Of a stretch of DNA of 64,000 bases, positions 37,566 to 50,408 are shown piece by piece. Position numbers and translations under genes: made by a program. Below the pieces are notes generated by a model. That model saw only the letters and a list, made by a program, of their open reading frames with translations, did not search any database and had not been told where the DNA came from. Within the stretch, counting starts at the first letter, position 1, and each line of letters opens with the position of its first letter. The DNA is taken from positions 103,281,548-103,345,547 of the forward strand of contig CM072884.1 of assembly GCA_037013685.1 (NCBI GenBank), written 5' to 3'. This stretch comes from Acridotheres tristis (lineage: Eukaryota > Chordata > Aves > Passeriformes > Sturnidae).

Positions 37566-40478
37566 GGGAACATCCTGTCCTCAAAGCACGGCTGTAATCA
37601 GCAATCACTCAGTTGAGACTGTGATGATAATAATTCACTTTCATCGTGGATTTGCAACACGAGGTCAGATTTTTTTGTCCTCAAGGCTTTTGAAGAGTGC
37701 AATTGTGTGCATTGATTAGGGTAAAACTAGCTTTAGCTTATGTTCTGTAAAATGTTTGAGAAAATCTATGAAAGGAAGCATTTCTCTGGTCTGGAATACA
37801 TATTTCACCTTTTAAAAAATAAAATGGAAGGAGATACAGATACCATAATCTATTATAAATTATATAAATGAGGAAGACTAATTTTGTATAGCTTTTTATT
37901 CACATTTTCAGAAAATAAATTTAGAAATGTTTAGTTCCTGGTAAAGTTTAGCTGGAGGAAAAGAAGAAAGACATTCATCATTATATCTGTGAGGAAAACC
38001 AGCATAAGATGGTTTTTGATGCACAGCTTTGGTCCTTTCATTTTGTATTTAATTTGCTTGGATGTGCTTTTGGCCTTTCATATGCCTTTCTGGGGCCTGA
38101 ACTTCTAGTTCCTCATGGGAGGTGGAGGATAGGATGTGAGGCATGGTGCTGGATTTTTCCAAACCAGAGGAGCACCTGGAGGTTTTGGTGTGAGGTGTTT
38201 GGTTTCCAGTATGAAGAAGCATATGAGATGAAAGGTGTGAGAATATACCATAAGCAGTGCTGGCTAAGTCAGAAATCGAAAGGATATTTGCCAATATCAT
38301 AGCAATGTATGTAAATTTGTTCAGTGAAAGTTAAGATGTTTCCAGGACATCCACAATTATCAGCCATATTCTCGGCAGTTCAATATTCTACATACTCCAG
38401 AGATGTCTGTTATTTGTTGATTTTTAGCTGCACAGTTAAACCAGCAACATGGCTGGGCATCCGGCTTCACTCCTTCACCAAATAATTTCGAGAAAATCCT
38501 AAAAATAAAGAGATGACCAAATGTTTAAAAAACATACTTTAGACTAATCCAAACAGGTGTTTTGGTTGCAGATATCATAATATCCCAGCTGCTGATCAGA
38601 TAAGGCTTATCTCTTGACATAGTGATAAGGAGGATATAATTGCCAAATTTAGTAACTGGTAGCTGCTGGTAAACACCTTCCTTTTGAAGTTGGAATGATT
38701 CAGGTTATAGCTTGAATCTTGTAATTTCTGCAAACTAGTCTTCAATTCTGCCTAGAGCAAGATTTTCCAAAAAGTATACATCTCTTTCTTACCCTCATTT
38801 CCCTGTTCTGGAAGTTTCAATAGAGGTTAATCAGAGCTATAAATCACAGGGAAGAATTCATAGGAAGATAATTGCACTGTCTAGCTGAAACAGTCTCTCT
38901 AAGAGGCAACGTATACCAGAGTCAGGTGGAGAAGCAGACTTGTCTTTTCAGTATTCACAGCTTGTGAATATTAAATCTGGGTTTTCTTCATCATTCTTCT
39001 GAGGGTCACAGCCCTTCAAGTTCATTAATAGCCAAGTGTCTTCACCACTTAGGTCCTCTTGAGGTCCTGCAATGCATTTATTACCTGGTAGGTAGTAAAT
39101 ATTTAGTCACTTTGAACTGTAGGCTCAGACTTCTGCATGTCACATCTGTCAAACACATTTGTTTATTGCACATTGGCAATTTGAAGTACTGCAGTGTTCA
39201 TTAGGAGATAGGAATCTATCTGGGAAAAAGAGTAATTTTAGCATTCTTATATGAGTTACTCTCTAGGAAGCAGTTTCTGATGTTGGAAATTAAGTACTGC
39301 TATAGCATGCATTTTAAGTTATCACACCCCTTCAAAACTCTGTCTAGGGGATGTTTCTGAGTCATAAAATGCTGATGGCTGACTTTCATTGAAGGTTTCA
39401 GCTTAAGTACTGTTAAGTCTTTTTTGAAACCTCACCTTATATTTAAAAGTGTTTAAAAAATAGGAAACTTTGATTTGAAGACTTAAAACTCACTAATCCT
39501 TGAGAATCATATGTAAAATGGAGTTTTCATATTGTCTATTAACTAGGTGGCAGCTTTTTAATAAAAGATTAAGACCAGAAGTTAAAAAGGACACCAATCT
39601 TCATCACTTTCCCTATGTCAACCAGGAGAGGTTGCTGTGAAGAACAGTCTTGTATAACCTCAATTGCTGCATGCCAGGAACATGGGTGCCTTTGCTTAAT
39701 GTGGATTGAATTCTGCTTACACAAAACAAATACTTCAAAAACGATACATTTTCTGAGCCAGTGTGAAATGTTATCTCACTATTTTATTTCTCCCTATTCA
39801 AGGGAATTCCACAGATTTTAAACTTATTTTTTATACAGCACTTCAAGTCAATAGCATAGTGCCTTTAAGTAAAAATCTATCTTATATTTTATTATGTGTC
39901 TGTTAAATTGATGAAAGGGTTGCAAGTGTCCTGGGCATTCTTTACTGCTTCCCCTACTTATTTTCTTCAGTGTTCCATCATAACTGGTATTACAGTCAAT
40001 AAGAGTCAAAGCAAAGAGATTTTATTGTTTCCTTTGTGTTGGAAGTGTCTGAAGCCTAGCTCTCAGATTCTGTAGTTCCAAAGAAATATTTGCCTATAGC
40101 CTGGGAGGGAGCTTGCTACTCTGCTTCCTAGTAATAATGATAAGAGGTTCATAGTCACTTAAACATAACACCTATTTAGCATAATAGAAACAAACAGTGT
40201 TAGTATTAGAAGGAAAGAAACATTTGACTTCAGGTAGGTGGACCTTTCAATTTCTGCATAATACTGAAATCTCCTGGTTTTCCAAGTGATATCTGGAAAT
40301 ATCTCCTCCTATCTCATGAATTTTGTAGCGTTTCAAAAAGAAACTATCCTTTTAGTAAAACAAAGTATTATGACATAATGTTATCTCAGTAACACATACT
40401 TGCTATGTATTATTGCAAACTCCAAGTGTATTTTTCCTGGCACCTCTACAGTATTTAACCCAGTTACATTTCACTAGG

Positions 40479-40567
40479 GTTTTTTTATGCTTTTTTGTTT
40501 GTTTTGGTCTTTGGTTTGTGGTTGTTTTTTGTTTGTTTTGTTTTGTTTTTTGTTTGTTTCTTTTTTC
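40479..40567 (-). repeat. G/T-only low-complexity tract
   Basis: About 90 bp of GTTT and GTTTT units with TGGT interruptions, the reverse-orientation form of the A/C tracts. Confidence 0.9.
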
Positions 40568-42177
40568 CTTGGTATTAATATCACTATATTATTAGCTATC
40601 TAGAGACTTTGTACAGTAGCTGTGACCTTTTCCATAATGGGATAACTGTGGTTGTTTTCCACAAAGTTGGTGTCCTTCCCCAAAGCCTTGTCCATTCTCT
40701 GTGTAGAGAGATCTTTAACCCACACACAGAGTTGCCACATTCTACCAGCGATTCACAGAATCTGCTGAAACTTGAAAGCTTTTGCAAGGCAGTTTAATGA
40801 TGGGGAGCCTTAGAATGCTTTTTGAGGTGCAAGCAAATTTGTTCATCACAGGTTGTATCCCTGAGCTATGCTGTTGTGGAAACCAGCTGAAAACTTTGCA
40901 TATTTTATTGCAGAAGGCTTTTCCTAAGTTTGAATCCTAACAAGTTTACAAAGATGTCAAAGCTCAAGACACACATCCCTACTTTGTTGTAGAAGTAATA
41001 TCTTATTTTTCAGAAAATTTACATGTAAAACTTTACAGGATTATTTACAGTCCATATGTTACATTTTTCTGGTACATTTTTCCAGATTTATCTATGATGC
41101 TAATTCTTCTTCAAAAATTTGTTGAAAACTGAGAAATTGTCTCTCTAACTTGTATGTGTTGCAGCCTATTCCTTGTTCTACTTGTTTTTTGTAAATTATC
41201 TGTTTCAGAATCCTGTGCTTAATTTGTATGTGCATTAAAGTTTAGTTGTTAAATTTTGCTGTATAATTTCAGTATCAAGTTATTCAGAGAGTTGTTGTCA
41301 GAAATACATATATTTCATTAATATGTTTATCCTTCTGCCATTTTTGAATTGGTCTTCCTAGGGTGTCTTTAAAGTGAACTATTTATATAGGAATTGCCAG
41401 ATGGGTAAGAATGCTTCTGACCATAAATTTTGCTGCTCTGTGTACACAGATTATTGATTGCACATGAATGTTTTATTATTTCTGAGGTAGAATGATTTTT
41501 CAGACTTCATATCCTTGATGAAGTTTACTTTTCGATTAGTTTAGAATAAAGTAGAAACAAAAGCAGAAGAAATCCCTTGAAGAAAAGCAAATTAACAAGC
41601 TAGGCATGAGGTCAAACAGAAAGTAAATGTCCATGGGCACTTCAGAGCCATCCTGGAAAAACAAATATAAGCATGCATGGGTGCTTCCATATATAATATA
41701 GGCAAAAAACAATAAAAAGAAATCAGCCTTGAGCCAACAAGGCTTAAATTAAATGGAAGAGAGGGAAGCACAACGAAAAACATATGTTATATTTTTCTTA
41801 GGTTATTAGTGTATTTGTTCACCATTAAGCAAATATAAGTGTATTTTAAGAAAGCTTTTTATGAAGAAACTTACCTTTAAGCCTTTGTTCTCATTTCATA
41901 GCCTCTAACAAAACCTTATTTTTCTCTTCCTTGTTAAGCATACTCATTGCCCAAAATATATGCAGTGGATGTTAAAATGATGTTGGAAAGTTTTCTTACC
42001 TCTAGTCATTTCATGTGTCTAAATTTCAAATTGTGTTTAATCAATATTGTATAGTTGTAAAGTTTTTAATGAATTATGAACTTCTGAAAGTTTAATTTTA
42101 AAAAAAGGAGTTGGAGTATGAGTCATTAAAAAAATCCAGCGTCCTTAAAAAATCCACAAAGTCAACTAAGCAATTAA

Positions 42178-42220
42178 AGAAAACAAAACCAAAAAACCCG
42201 ACAAAGCAAAAAAAAACCCA
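42178..42220 (+). repeat. Short A/C tract
   Basis: AAAGAAAACAAAACCAAAAA passes into CCCG-interrupted CAAAG and poly-A units. It is a short member of the A/C tract family. Confidence 0.75.
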
Positions 42221-42390
42221 TCCACTTCCCAATGAACAAGAGCAAACTTTAAGAAGTTAGGGATTAAAGTTAGGTATAAGAGCCCTTTGATATTGCATGC
42301 ACATTAAACTGAAAAACTGATTGAAACTTAGTTACTTTAGAATCTCAGATTCACTTTAAATCCCCAATATTTGAACCATCTCATATTATA

Positions 42391-42479
42391 GAAAAAAAAA
42401 AAAAACAAACAGACAAAAAAAAAAAAAGGAAAATAAATAAAAACACACAAAAAACCCAACCCAAAGAAAAGCAACAAAC
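42391..42479 (+). repeat. A/C-rich low-complexity tract
   Basis: Begins with a 14-A run and continues with CAAAC, poly-A, AAATAAATAAA and CACACAAAAAACCCAACCC units. Only a few G residues interrupt it. Confidence 0.85.
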
Positions 42480-45400
42480 TACTTTGAAAAATACTGAGTT
42501 AAAGGTAGTAATTTCCTGTGGAACTGTCAAGTGCGCATGTTTTCCTTCCTCTGGGGATTTGCCTGTAATTTATCTTCAAGTTTTACACAGATCTTCACTG
42601 CCTTGGTGAAACAAAGAAGAATCAGCAATGTTTAGAATCTTCTATGTCAAGTATACTGTCAGAACTTGGTTCTGGCAACCTCTGCTCATATATTGCAGAG
42701 CCATATTTTATGAGTGATTTCTTTATAGTGTGCAGATGTCTTGGTGCTAGTAAAGAATAATCAAATGCATAAACATAATAACAGCCTCCCTGTGAACATC
42801 AGTAGTAGAACATGTAATGACTGCAGCTATTTGTAATCCTAGACTGAAAACGGGATATGAACTCTCATAGTGAAAACAGAAAATGAATTTTAAATCATGC
42901 TGATGCTTTTTATTTTTTTTTTTTTTTGTGTGTTTTCCAAGGATAAAAGATTTAGAAAGCAAAGACAAATTCAGAAAGACTGGCATTAGGATCTCCCCCT
43001 CACACTGATTCTGCCCTGTATCTGTTTTCTCTTCAAGTTTTACTGTGGTTACCATGTAGGTGACTGCAGATACTTTCAGTCTAGAGGGGCCACAGACACG
43101 TTCCTGGTTCAGTTATGGATGACTGTGGCTCATTTGTTTCCATGTTGGTCTAGCGTGAAAAATTAAAATACCAAATACTAATAACTTTGTAGTTAATCTT
43201 TTGTTGCTAAAAATACATACGTTATTAAATTTGAACCGTCTCTATCTTTAATTAAAAAGCCACACAATCTATTTTTTAAAGGTACAGAAAAATTTTACTG
43301 AAAATACAGATGGAGCTGATTTGGTATTAGAGCATTATGTGTACTGTAAAATAAAAGAGCTATAGAAAGAGATTCAGAAATCAAACGCTCATGTTTAAAA
43401 TAGCAGAAATATCTAAAAAAGAAAAATTTAAAAAATCAAAACTGATTGCTTGCAATCTAGTTTATGTATGGGTAATTACAAAGTAGACAAGTTGTACATG
43501 CCCAAAGCCAAAGAATGGATTGGTGACATAATTAAGAGTAGCTAATAAAGATTTCCTCAAAACTTATTCTTTTAGAATATTTCTTCTCTGGGACATAGAG
43601 TAGTGTATTTTTACTATTTGTGTTACTATTTACTATTTATTTTACTTATTTTTACTATATAGGTTAAAAGACTTTTTAACATAGGTCTGGGAGTTGAACC
43701 AGCATATGTTAAAGCCTGGTTTTAAAAAAAGTCAGCATGAAAATAGAAAATTGTATATTTTTTTCTTCCCAGGGGTTAGTTTCCATAATGAAATTATGAT
43801 CAAATATACACTTTAAAAGTTTTTTCTTTAGCTTTTCATCGTTTTGAGTAAAGTATTCAAATAGTGTAGTTATAATAAAAGAAAATAATTTCATGGTAGG
43901 AAATTCACTGTAAATTCAGAAAGCTCAAATACTTGAAATACTGGAATTATGGTAGATAGAGTACACCTGTAATTTCTGTAATTATGGAATTATTCTGAAG
44001 ACTAAGATCAAGGACTAGATTTGCAAGGAACTCAAACCTTAGGATAAATCCCTAGCAATATTTTCTTACCTAGTGTTTAATTGTAAAATGAATTTCTCTT
44101 TTCTGTTGCTGATGGCGAACTACTGGGCAAATTATAGGAAGGAGCAACATATGAAAGGACATGTTTTACACAGCTAAATGAGCTGCAGTGCTGGTGTTAC
44201 AGAATTAGTATATCTACCCTTGATGCAATATGTACACTCTGTTCATAAAAAATGCCTCACAGATTAAAATATTGATATTTAGTAAATGCATCAAAATGCC
44301 AGCAAAGAGTATACAAAAACATATTTTATGTTTAAATTTATGATAAACAAAAGGTCAGTTGGCATAAATTTTGTGCCAGATTTATTGCTAACATGCTGTG
44401 CTTCTTACAAAATAAATAGAATGTTCCTATCTTTGAGTCCAATTTTGCTTGCAAATCCTTTAAAAATACTTTATTTCAATGGGCCTTGCAAATCTCAATA
44501 TAGGAATTTTGGCATTTCATCTACTTACTCACATGGAATTTAGAGGTCCTTTATGATTCCTACACAAAAAGAAAATTCAAAAGGGAATGATCCACAATAC
44601 CTGTATATTTAACAAAACGCCAAGCTCAAACTTTCCCTTCTTTCATTCAGATTAGACATTGATAATTGGAAGGCTGGTACTGAAAGTTGTGGAGAACCAT
44701 GGACTACCCATTGATCTACATTTCACTTTGTGAAGTAGACGAACAGAATCACTGATAAATTGTTATTTTTTTTTATCAGAGTTCCTAATCTTCATTTCTC
44801 ACATCCTACTGTCTTTGTAGATTAGGTGAAAACTCATGCAACTCTCTATAGTTGTATAAAAAAGCATATACAAACCAGAAGTTATATATAAATTATTAAA
44901 CTGTTAAATTTGTAAGAGAAAAACTGTAAATTTATTTAACATTTATTTAAACCTCACTAAGTGCTTCTGATAATGTCATTTGAGATTGTAAGCCAAATTG
45001 TGAAGTTAAGAATTAAGCAAGGAATTCAGTCAGGAATTACAAACTTCTGTTTTACCAAAAAACTTGGTTTACATAAATCGGTTTCTGTATATGCTAGGAT
45101 CATTTCTTGGGTCCAAAATGGAATTTTGTAACCTAAAAGAGACTAAGGAGTTAATTAAGAATAAGTCACAATATTCCATAATCCTTCACTGTGGTGGTTG
45201 CAAGATGGGTTTGGGAGATGGTTCACTGCTCAGCTTTTTTACCCCTACTGCTGTGGTTGGGATATTAATGTGTTTCAAACCCTCATAGGTTTCATATAAT
45301 TGAGTGATATTCCACTAACCAATAGTAAGTGAAATACAAGGGCTTTTTTGAGATGTTGCTGACTCTGAGGACATCCCTATTCTTTCATCAGAAAATATGG

Positions 45401-45940
45401 TGAGAACATCTACACTGAGCTGTTTTTATGCCATGTCTTGAAATATCCACCTGAAAGTTTATATTGTCAGAGGAATTCTTAAGCCTAAACAGCTGACACA
45501 AGAAGATTTCTTAAGTTTTGTGTTAGTCTCAAAATAAATAGTAAGTATGAAATTATAGAAAGTTATATTAGTTTAATCTCAAGCAAATAGATTTTTTCTT
45601 TTCCTCAGTATAATTGGTGAATATAGTAATTGCAACTTGAACAAGTAATAATTAGCAATTCATTCAAAAAGCTGGGAAGAAAATCTCTTTCCTGAATAGC
45701 AAGATTTTTGAGGCATAAAAGAAAAAGCCATGCATGCTTGATCTTTTCCTTTTAATTACGCTCTTTTATTTCTATAAATATATTTCTATGGATACTGGTT
45801 TAAACTGTGTGTCATGACACTTCTTCAGATCCAGTCCTCTACATTTGCTGTATAATTCATCACCTATGAGGCTAATTATAGGATTCACTATTTTAGCCCT
45901 TGTGTTCTTGTGAGGAGAATAAATGTTAACACACATTGCC

Positions 45941-45963
45941 TCTTGGTCTTACTAGGACCAAGA
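45941..45963. repeat. Perfect 8-bp-arm hairpin
   Basis: TCTTGGTC (45941-45948) and GACCAAGA (45956-45963) are perfect complements around a 7-base loop. It lies 120 bp from the palindrome GTGTCATGACAC at 45809-45820. Confidence 0.75.
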
Positions 45964-47349
45964 TTCAGAAAAATCAGATGGATCACCTTCACAGGTAAAA
46001 TCTAATTAAAATTATTTTAAATGCTCAAGATATGAAGTAAATATACATAAATTTGAGCGTAAACATATGCAGACTATCTCATGCAGAATTAAAATTACGT
46101 TAGAAGGTCTCCATAATTCAACAGTGAACTGCAACTGGGCAGTTACTTTAAATAATAAATATCTCATATTTATGAGTAGAGATTGTGGTGCTGATGTGGA
46201 TGTAGAGGGAGCTGAAGGAAGCAGAGCAGAACTTTCAGGATGCTTCACATTTTATTCTCCTCTATCTTGCCTGTGTGGTGAGGCTGCAAGGAAGTTAATT
46301 CTGCCTCTTAACAGGTAACTATCTACCAGCTTTAAGTTAACCTGAGAATATTTCTTAATATTCATAAGATTTTCCCTTAAAACTGATTTTTTGTGCCTTA
46401 GGCATTAGTGCTCCTTTCAGATGTGGAAGATAGTCCTGGTGAAATTGATAGAATAAGATTGCATACGTGTTGTGAGAGGCATGATTTAATATAAAACTTT
46501 ATATCCTGTAGAAAGTAGTGTTGTGGTTCTTTTCTGCTTACTATATTATTTTAGTGCCTGAAAAGCTCAATATCTTTTCCATAGGTAAAATTCAGTGTAA
46601 AGTTGAAGAGAAAATAGGAGATAAATCTGAACTGTCAGGGATTTTCAGATGCACGTGGTTTTTTTTAGAATTTAGGTGCTTTTGAAGTATCACTTTGGGG
46701 AAGTTTAATTCCAGAAAAGACAGGCATGCAAAATTTGAGTTGTTTGGGGTTTTTCTTTCTTCCCTGTAACCCTCAGAACAGAAATATTGACATCATGATA
46801 AATGAGCATGCAATCTAGAATAGCACATTTTGTGTATCAGTTTTGTTGAAATATTAGTGTTATAAATATCTCATGATGAAATAAGAGAGGGGTTCAAGAA
46901 TATATTTAAGTGTTCCGTTTTCCAAGCATCTTTAGAAGACTTATTCTTCTAAAATTATTAAACTATGAAATGGAAATAAGTTTTTCCCTAGTCTTCAAAA
47001 GTTTCTATATTTTGTTCCATCATATTAAAGTGCTTTCAAATGATTTTCTGAGAAAGGTTATGAACTGTCATTACATTCTCGAGAAGTTTTGTTTGTTATC
47101 ACTGGATTTACATGTAAACTACTGTGATGAGATAAGCAGAACACACTCATACACTTCTGACTTTTTACCCTCCTAATTTAAATGTAGATGTGTTAAATAA
47201 TTTGCCAGTAAAAATAGACTAAAAAAAGAGCACCAGTATTTTCAGGGTATGTAAATGCTGGCTAAATATTTATCTTGCATCAATATGTTTGGTTAGCATT
47301 TCAGTGAAGTATACTTACAGCCAAAAAATTATATAGCTTAAAAATTATT

Positions 47350-47369
47350 GGGGGGGGGGGTGTGTGTGT
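47350..47369 (+). repeat. G11 homopolymer joined to (TG)n
   Basis: Eleven consecutive G residues followed by about five TG units. G homopolymers of this length are scarce in an AT-rich window and are prone to slippage and sequencing error. Confidence 0.9.
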
Positions 47370-48629
47370 TTCTTTTTGTGCTGCCTTAGGATTTAATGGA
47401 AATATAAGAACTTTATGAAAATATTTGGAGAATTAGCCAAATGTGTCACTGGATATAAACAAAGCACCAGAAAATTCCACAAAACGTTGGCATTTTTCCT
47501 GAACTTTAGGCAATATTATGTACAATTTTCCTTTTAATAATTATGAAAATAACTGTAAGACTCATTTATAGTTATGACATATTTCCATAGGCTTTCTAGA
47601 TTCTATGTAAGAAAAGACTTCTTTTCATAGGCAAAGCACTGAATAATATAAATTGGGCCTACTTTGCTGACCTCACTGGAGATTTTAATGTTTGTGTGAG
47701 ATTAAAAAGTGACAGTTGAGTTTTTAAACTTATACTAATTGTTACTTTAGTGACATTTTTTATTTAGTATTTATAACTAAAAATTTATATAATTATGTAC
47801 ATTTTGCTTGTAATTATTTTGAAGTATTGGATTAAATAATGTGAAGCACTTTTCATGTTTGAAAATTTTGCAGGTTTGTTCTCCGATCCTAAATTTTACC
47901 AGCTTTCCTGAAATAATGCTCAAATACTGAAAAAAACTTTTTTGCCTTATTCATCCTAACAGAACAGCAAAAGCCTGAGCCAGACAAGCAGCAGAGTAAA
48001 AATTAGTGTAACGCAGAAGAAAAATTCACAAAGTTCACAACTCCATCCAATAAGCTAAAACACACACACTCACAGTGGAATACCTGATTTTTGCTCACAG
48101 TATGAACTAATAGCTTGCAAAGACAGTCATTAAAAAGATAAATAAATAAACTCTGGATTCATACTGAAGATTTGATATTTGGCACAGAAAACACATAATG
48201 AAAATATATATTTTTTAAAAGTGCTATTTCATTTTGTCTGGTTTTATTCCATGTTAGTGTGTTTTGAATTTCATTTTAAAGCCGTAATTACTTTTTCTTT
48301 TTGACTAATCTCAACAGATTCCAGTGACAGTGGAAATAGCATTAAAGACCTGTAAACTCAGAAAATAGACCAACAATATCAAATTATATGAAGGTCGCAA
48401 AGTGCCTTTCTTATTCTGACAGGTAGGGAAGATAAGCAAATATATGGAAAGTCTGAAATTAGAAATTTTATCTTTTACATTTCTGATAGATATTTATAAA
48501 TTATGGCATCACAATGGCATAAATACGTAGCCACTTTTTCATTTCTCCTAAGCCCAAAACAAACTGAGAATAAGGAGTACAGATTTTCCTTACACTTCAT
48601 AATCTGAAATGTATTCCAAGGAGAAAATA

Positions 48630-48900
48630 GTGCTATATAATTGGAATTGTCAGTGGGATTTGCAGAATATTAATTACTGCTTTTTAAATTGTTAACCATT
48701 GGTGAGTCATAGGACACGTCTAATTGAAATTATTCAACCGGCAAATATTAAATTAAAAAGTATAGACTATTAAAATAATAGTGTGAATAGAGAGAAATTT
48801 AATTCCTTTGCTATGGCAACTTAGAATTTACTGACAATAATGGAAATATCTGTAAATTTCTAAGCTTTTCATTAGCATTTAGGCAAAGCAAAATGCCTAT
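48630..48900. promoter_or_regulatory. Candidate conserved non-coding element
   Basis: High-complexity AT-rich sequence with TTAATTA, GTTAACC, a perfect AP-1 site TGAGTCA (48703-48709), a CTATGGCAAC half-site of RFX type near 48811-48820, and an ACAATAATGG SOX-like site. The motif density and lack of low-complexity decay suggest constraint, but this is only inference. Confidence 0.25.
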
Positions 48901-49061
48901 GGCAGGATGATTATGGAATTTTGGTTACTTTTTCTGACTAATGTTAATGCTGTGAGTATGAACCGTCTGCTAGACTTGAGGACAATGTGCTTTGTGTTTC
49001 ATAATTTTTACTTTAGCCAAGGAAATAAAATCCATGGCATTTCTCTTACTCTGCTGAGTTT

Positions 49062-49062
<1 letters not shown>

Positions 49063-49110
<48 letters not shown>
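49063..49110. repeat. (AT)n dinucleotide microsatellite
   Basis: About 24 uninterrupted AT units followed by GTATATGTATA. It is the longest pure dinucleotide array in the window, self-complementary and probably polymorphic. Confidence 0.95.
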
Positions 49111-49116
<6 letters not shown>

Positions 49117-49189
49117 GTATAAAATATTATATATCCAAATATATTATCCAAATATATAAATAAAAAAGAAAAAACCCTTTATTTCAGGT

Positions 49190-49570
49190 CTGTGCACCTC
49201 CCTGATGCTGAAATGGAGTGATTTCGGTGAAAATAAAGAAATGAAACTTAACATTTTGTCTCTGTGTATAGCTGATGTGAAGCAAACCTCTTGAGACCCT
49301 TTAGATCAGCAATTATTGATCCAGTGTGCAGCCACGACTGTTCAGATGGATGCACAGGTTTGACAAGTGTGCAAGGGTAATGTACAGAGTAAATACCGAA
49401 GGAAAATTAAATTTGCTCTGTAATTAAGCAGGTTGTTATCTCCTCACCTTCTTAATTCTCGGTTTCTGGCAAAGGGATTAGCGCCGAACTACTGATTCAC
49501 CTCAAGGCAGTTTTCACTCATTTGAGGCCAAACTGGTGAGCAAATTTCAAGACAAATAACAGGGAAAAGA
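49190..49570. promoter_or_regulatory. Candidate conserved non-coding element with local CpGs
   Basis: Complex sequence with several CpGs (CCACGAC, TACCGAA, TCTCGG, GCGCCGAA) in a CpG-poor background. It has an 18-bp near-palindrome at 49304-49321 (GATCA, central AATT, TGATC), TAATTA-type sites, and GGGATTAGCGCC (49474-49485), which contains the GGATTA site bound by K50 homeodomain proteins such as OTX and PITX. Enhancer function is inference. Confidence 0.3.
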
Positions 49571-50400
49571 TGCAGATTTACCCCACTTAGAAGTAATAAT
49601 TCCAGCAGTTGTTTTTTGGAAAGGTCTGGCACATTACAGACACTTGAGCCTTGGCAGGGATTTTTTACAGGGTGTCACTCTTGCCCTTCCCAGGACCTCA
49701 CAGCCCAGCTGATGAAGGTGTGAATTTTGGACAGGGCACAGCTGGTGCTGGTGCAGTGGGAGCCCTGGAATGTGACCTTGTAGGGCAGGAAGAGCCTTTC
49801 CTTGGGGCAGACTAAGTCTAGATTAAAACACCTGAACCAAAGGCAAGTGAAAGGAGGGAACAGAGTCTTCTGTGCTGTAAATAAGAGCCTCGTACCCTAA
49901 AGGGCAGCATCATGCAGCCAATGTGTTCATATCCTCACCCTCTGTGTACATAATACCAATGACAATCTGGTGCATCAAATATCAACACTATTGATAATGA
50001 AATATTATTAATTGCAGTCATCTTGCTCTTGTTCTGTACTTTCCCAGGCCTGATTTCAGCAATTCTGTATTTTTGCTGCATTGTCTCCCTGTTTTCCAAA
50101 GCAAAATCCAGCCCGTCTCTGTAGGGTTACCATGGAGCTCCTTTCCCACAGGAGGGTATTGTATGAGAGTCCTGATTTCTTTCCTGTCTCTTACATCCAC
50201 TGATACACCCCTCTGAAATGTGGCTGGGAGGGGAAGTCTGTGGGTCCTAGGAGAGAGGCACAGTGAGGGTTGGAGTGGTGTGAGGAAATGCACAATGTTT
50301 AAAGCAGTGAAAAGCTCAGGAACCTTTTGACTTGGCCCTTTCCTTGGGAAGTGAATTGTAACAGGTAGATATGGGAGACGTCCTTCAAATCCCACTGGAA
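49571..50400. other. Less AT-rich segment without recognised gene
   Basis: Composition is more balanced than the surroundings, especially 49640-49880. Opposed and overlapping open frames up to 125 codons (minus strand 50018-50395) occur, but none has a recognisable domain, and the compositional shift alone explains their length. Could include a decayed repeat I do not recognise. Confidence 0.5.
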
Positions 50401-50408
50401 GCCTGAGA

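Larger units (their letters stand above)
37571..48629. other. Gene-free unique DNA
   Basis: No gene is recognised over about 11 kb. It contains a G/T tract at 40479-40567, A/C tracts at 42178-42220 and 42391-42479, a T run at 42907-42928, a TTTACTAT-rich stretch at 43608-43662, a perfect 12-bp palindrome GTGTCATGACAC at 45809-45820, an 8-bp-arm hairpin at 45941-45963, and a G11(TG)5 run at 47350-47369. A 97-codon plus-strand frame at 38009-38302 has no recognisable domain. Confidence 0.65.

Noticed and set aside
38009..38302. 97-codon plus-strand frame with aromatic-rich translation
   Set aside because: No domain recognised, and an opposed 83-codon frame covers most of it. Not supported as a gene.
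50018..50395. Longest open frame (125 codons, minus strand)
   Set aside because: No recognisable domain, lies in locally GC-richer DNA where stops are rarer, and overlaps another frame of similar length. Composition explains it.
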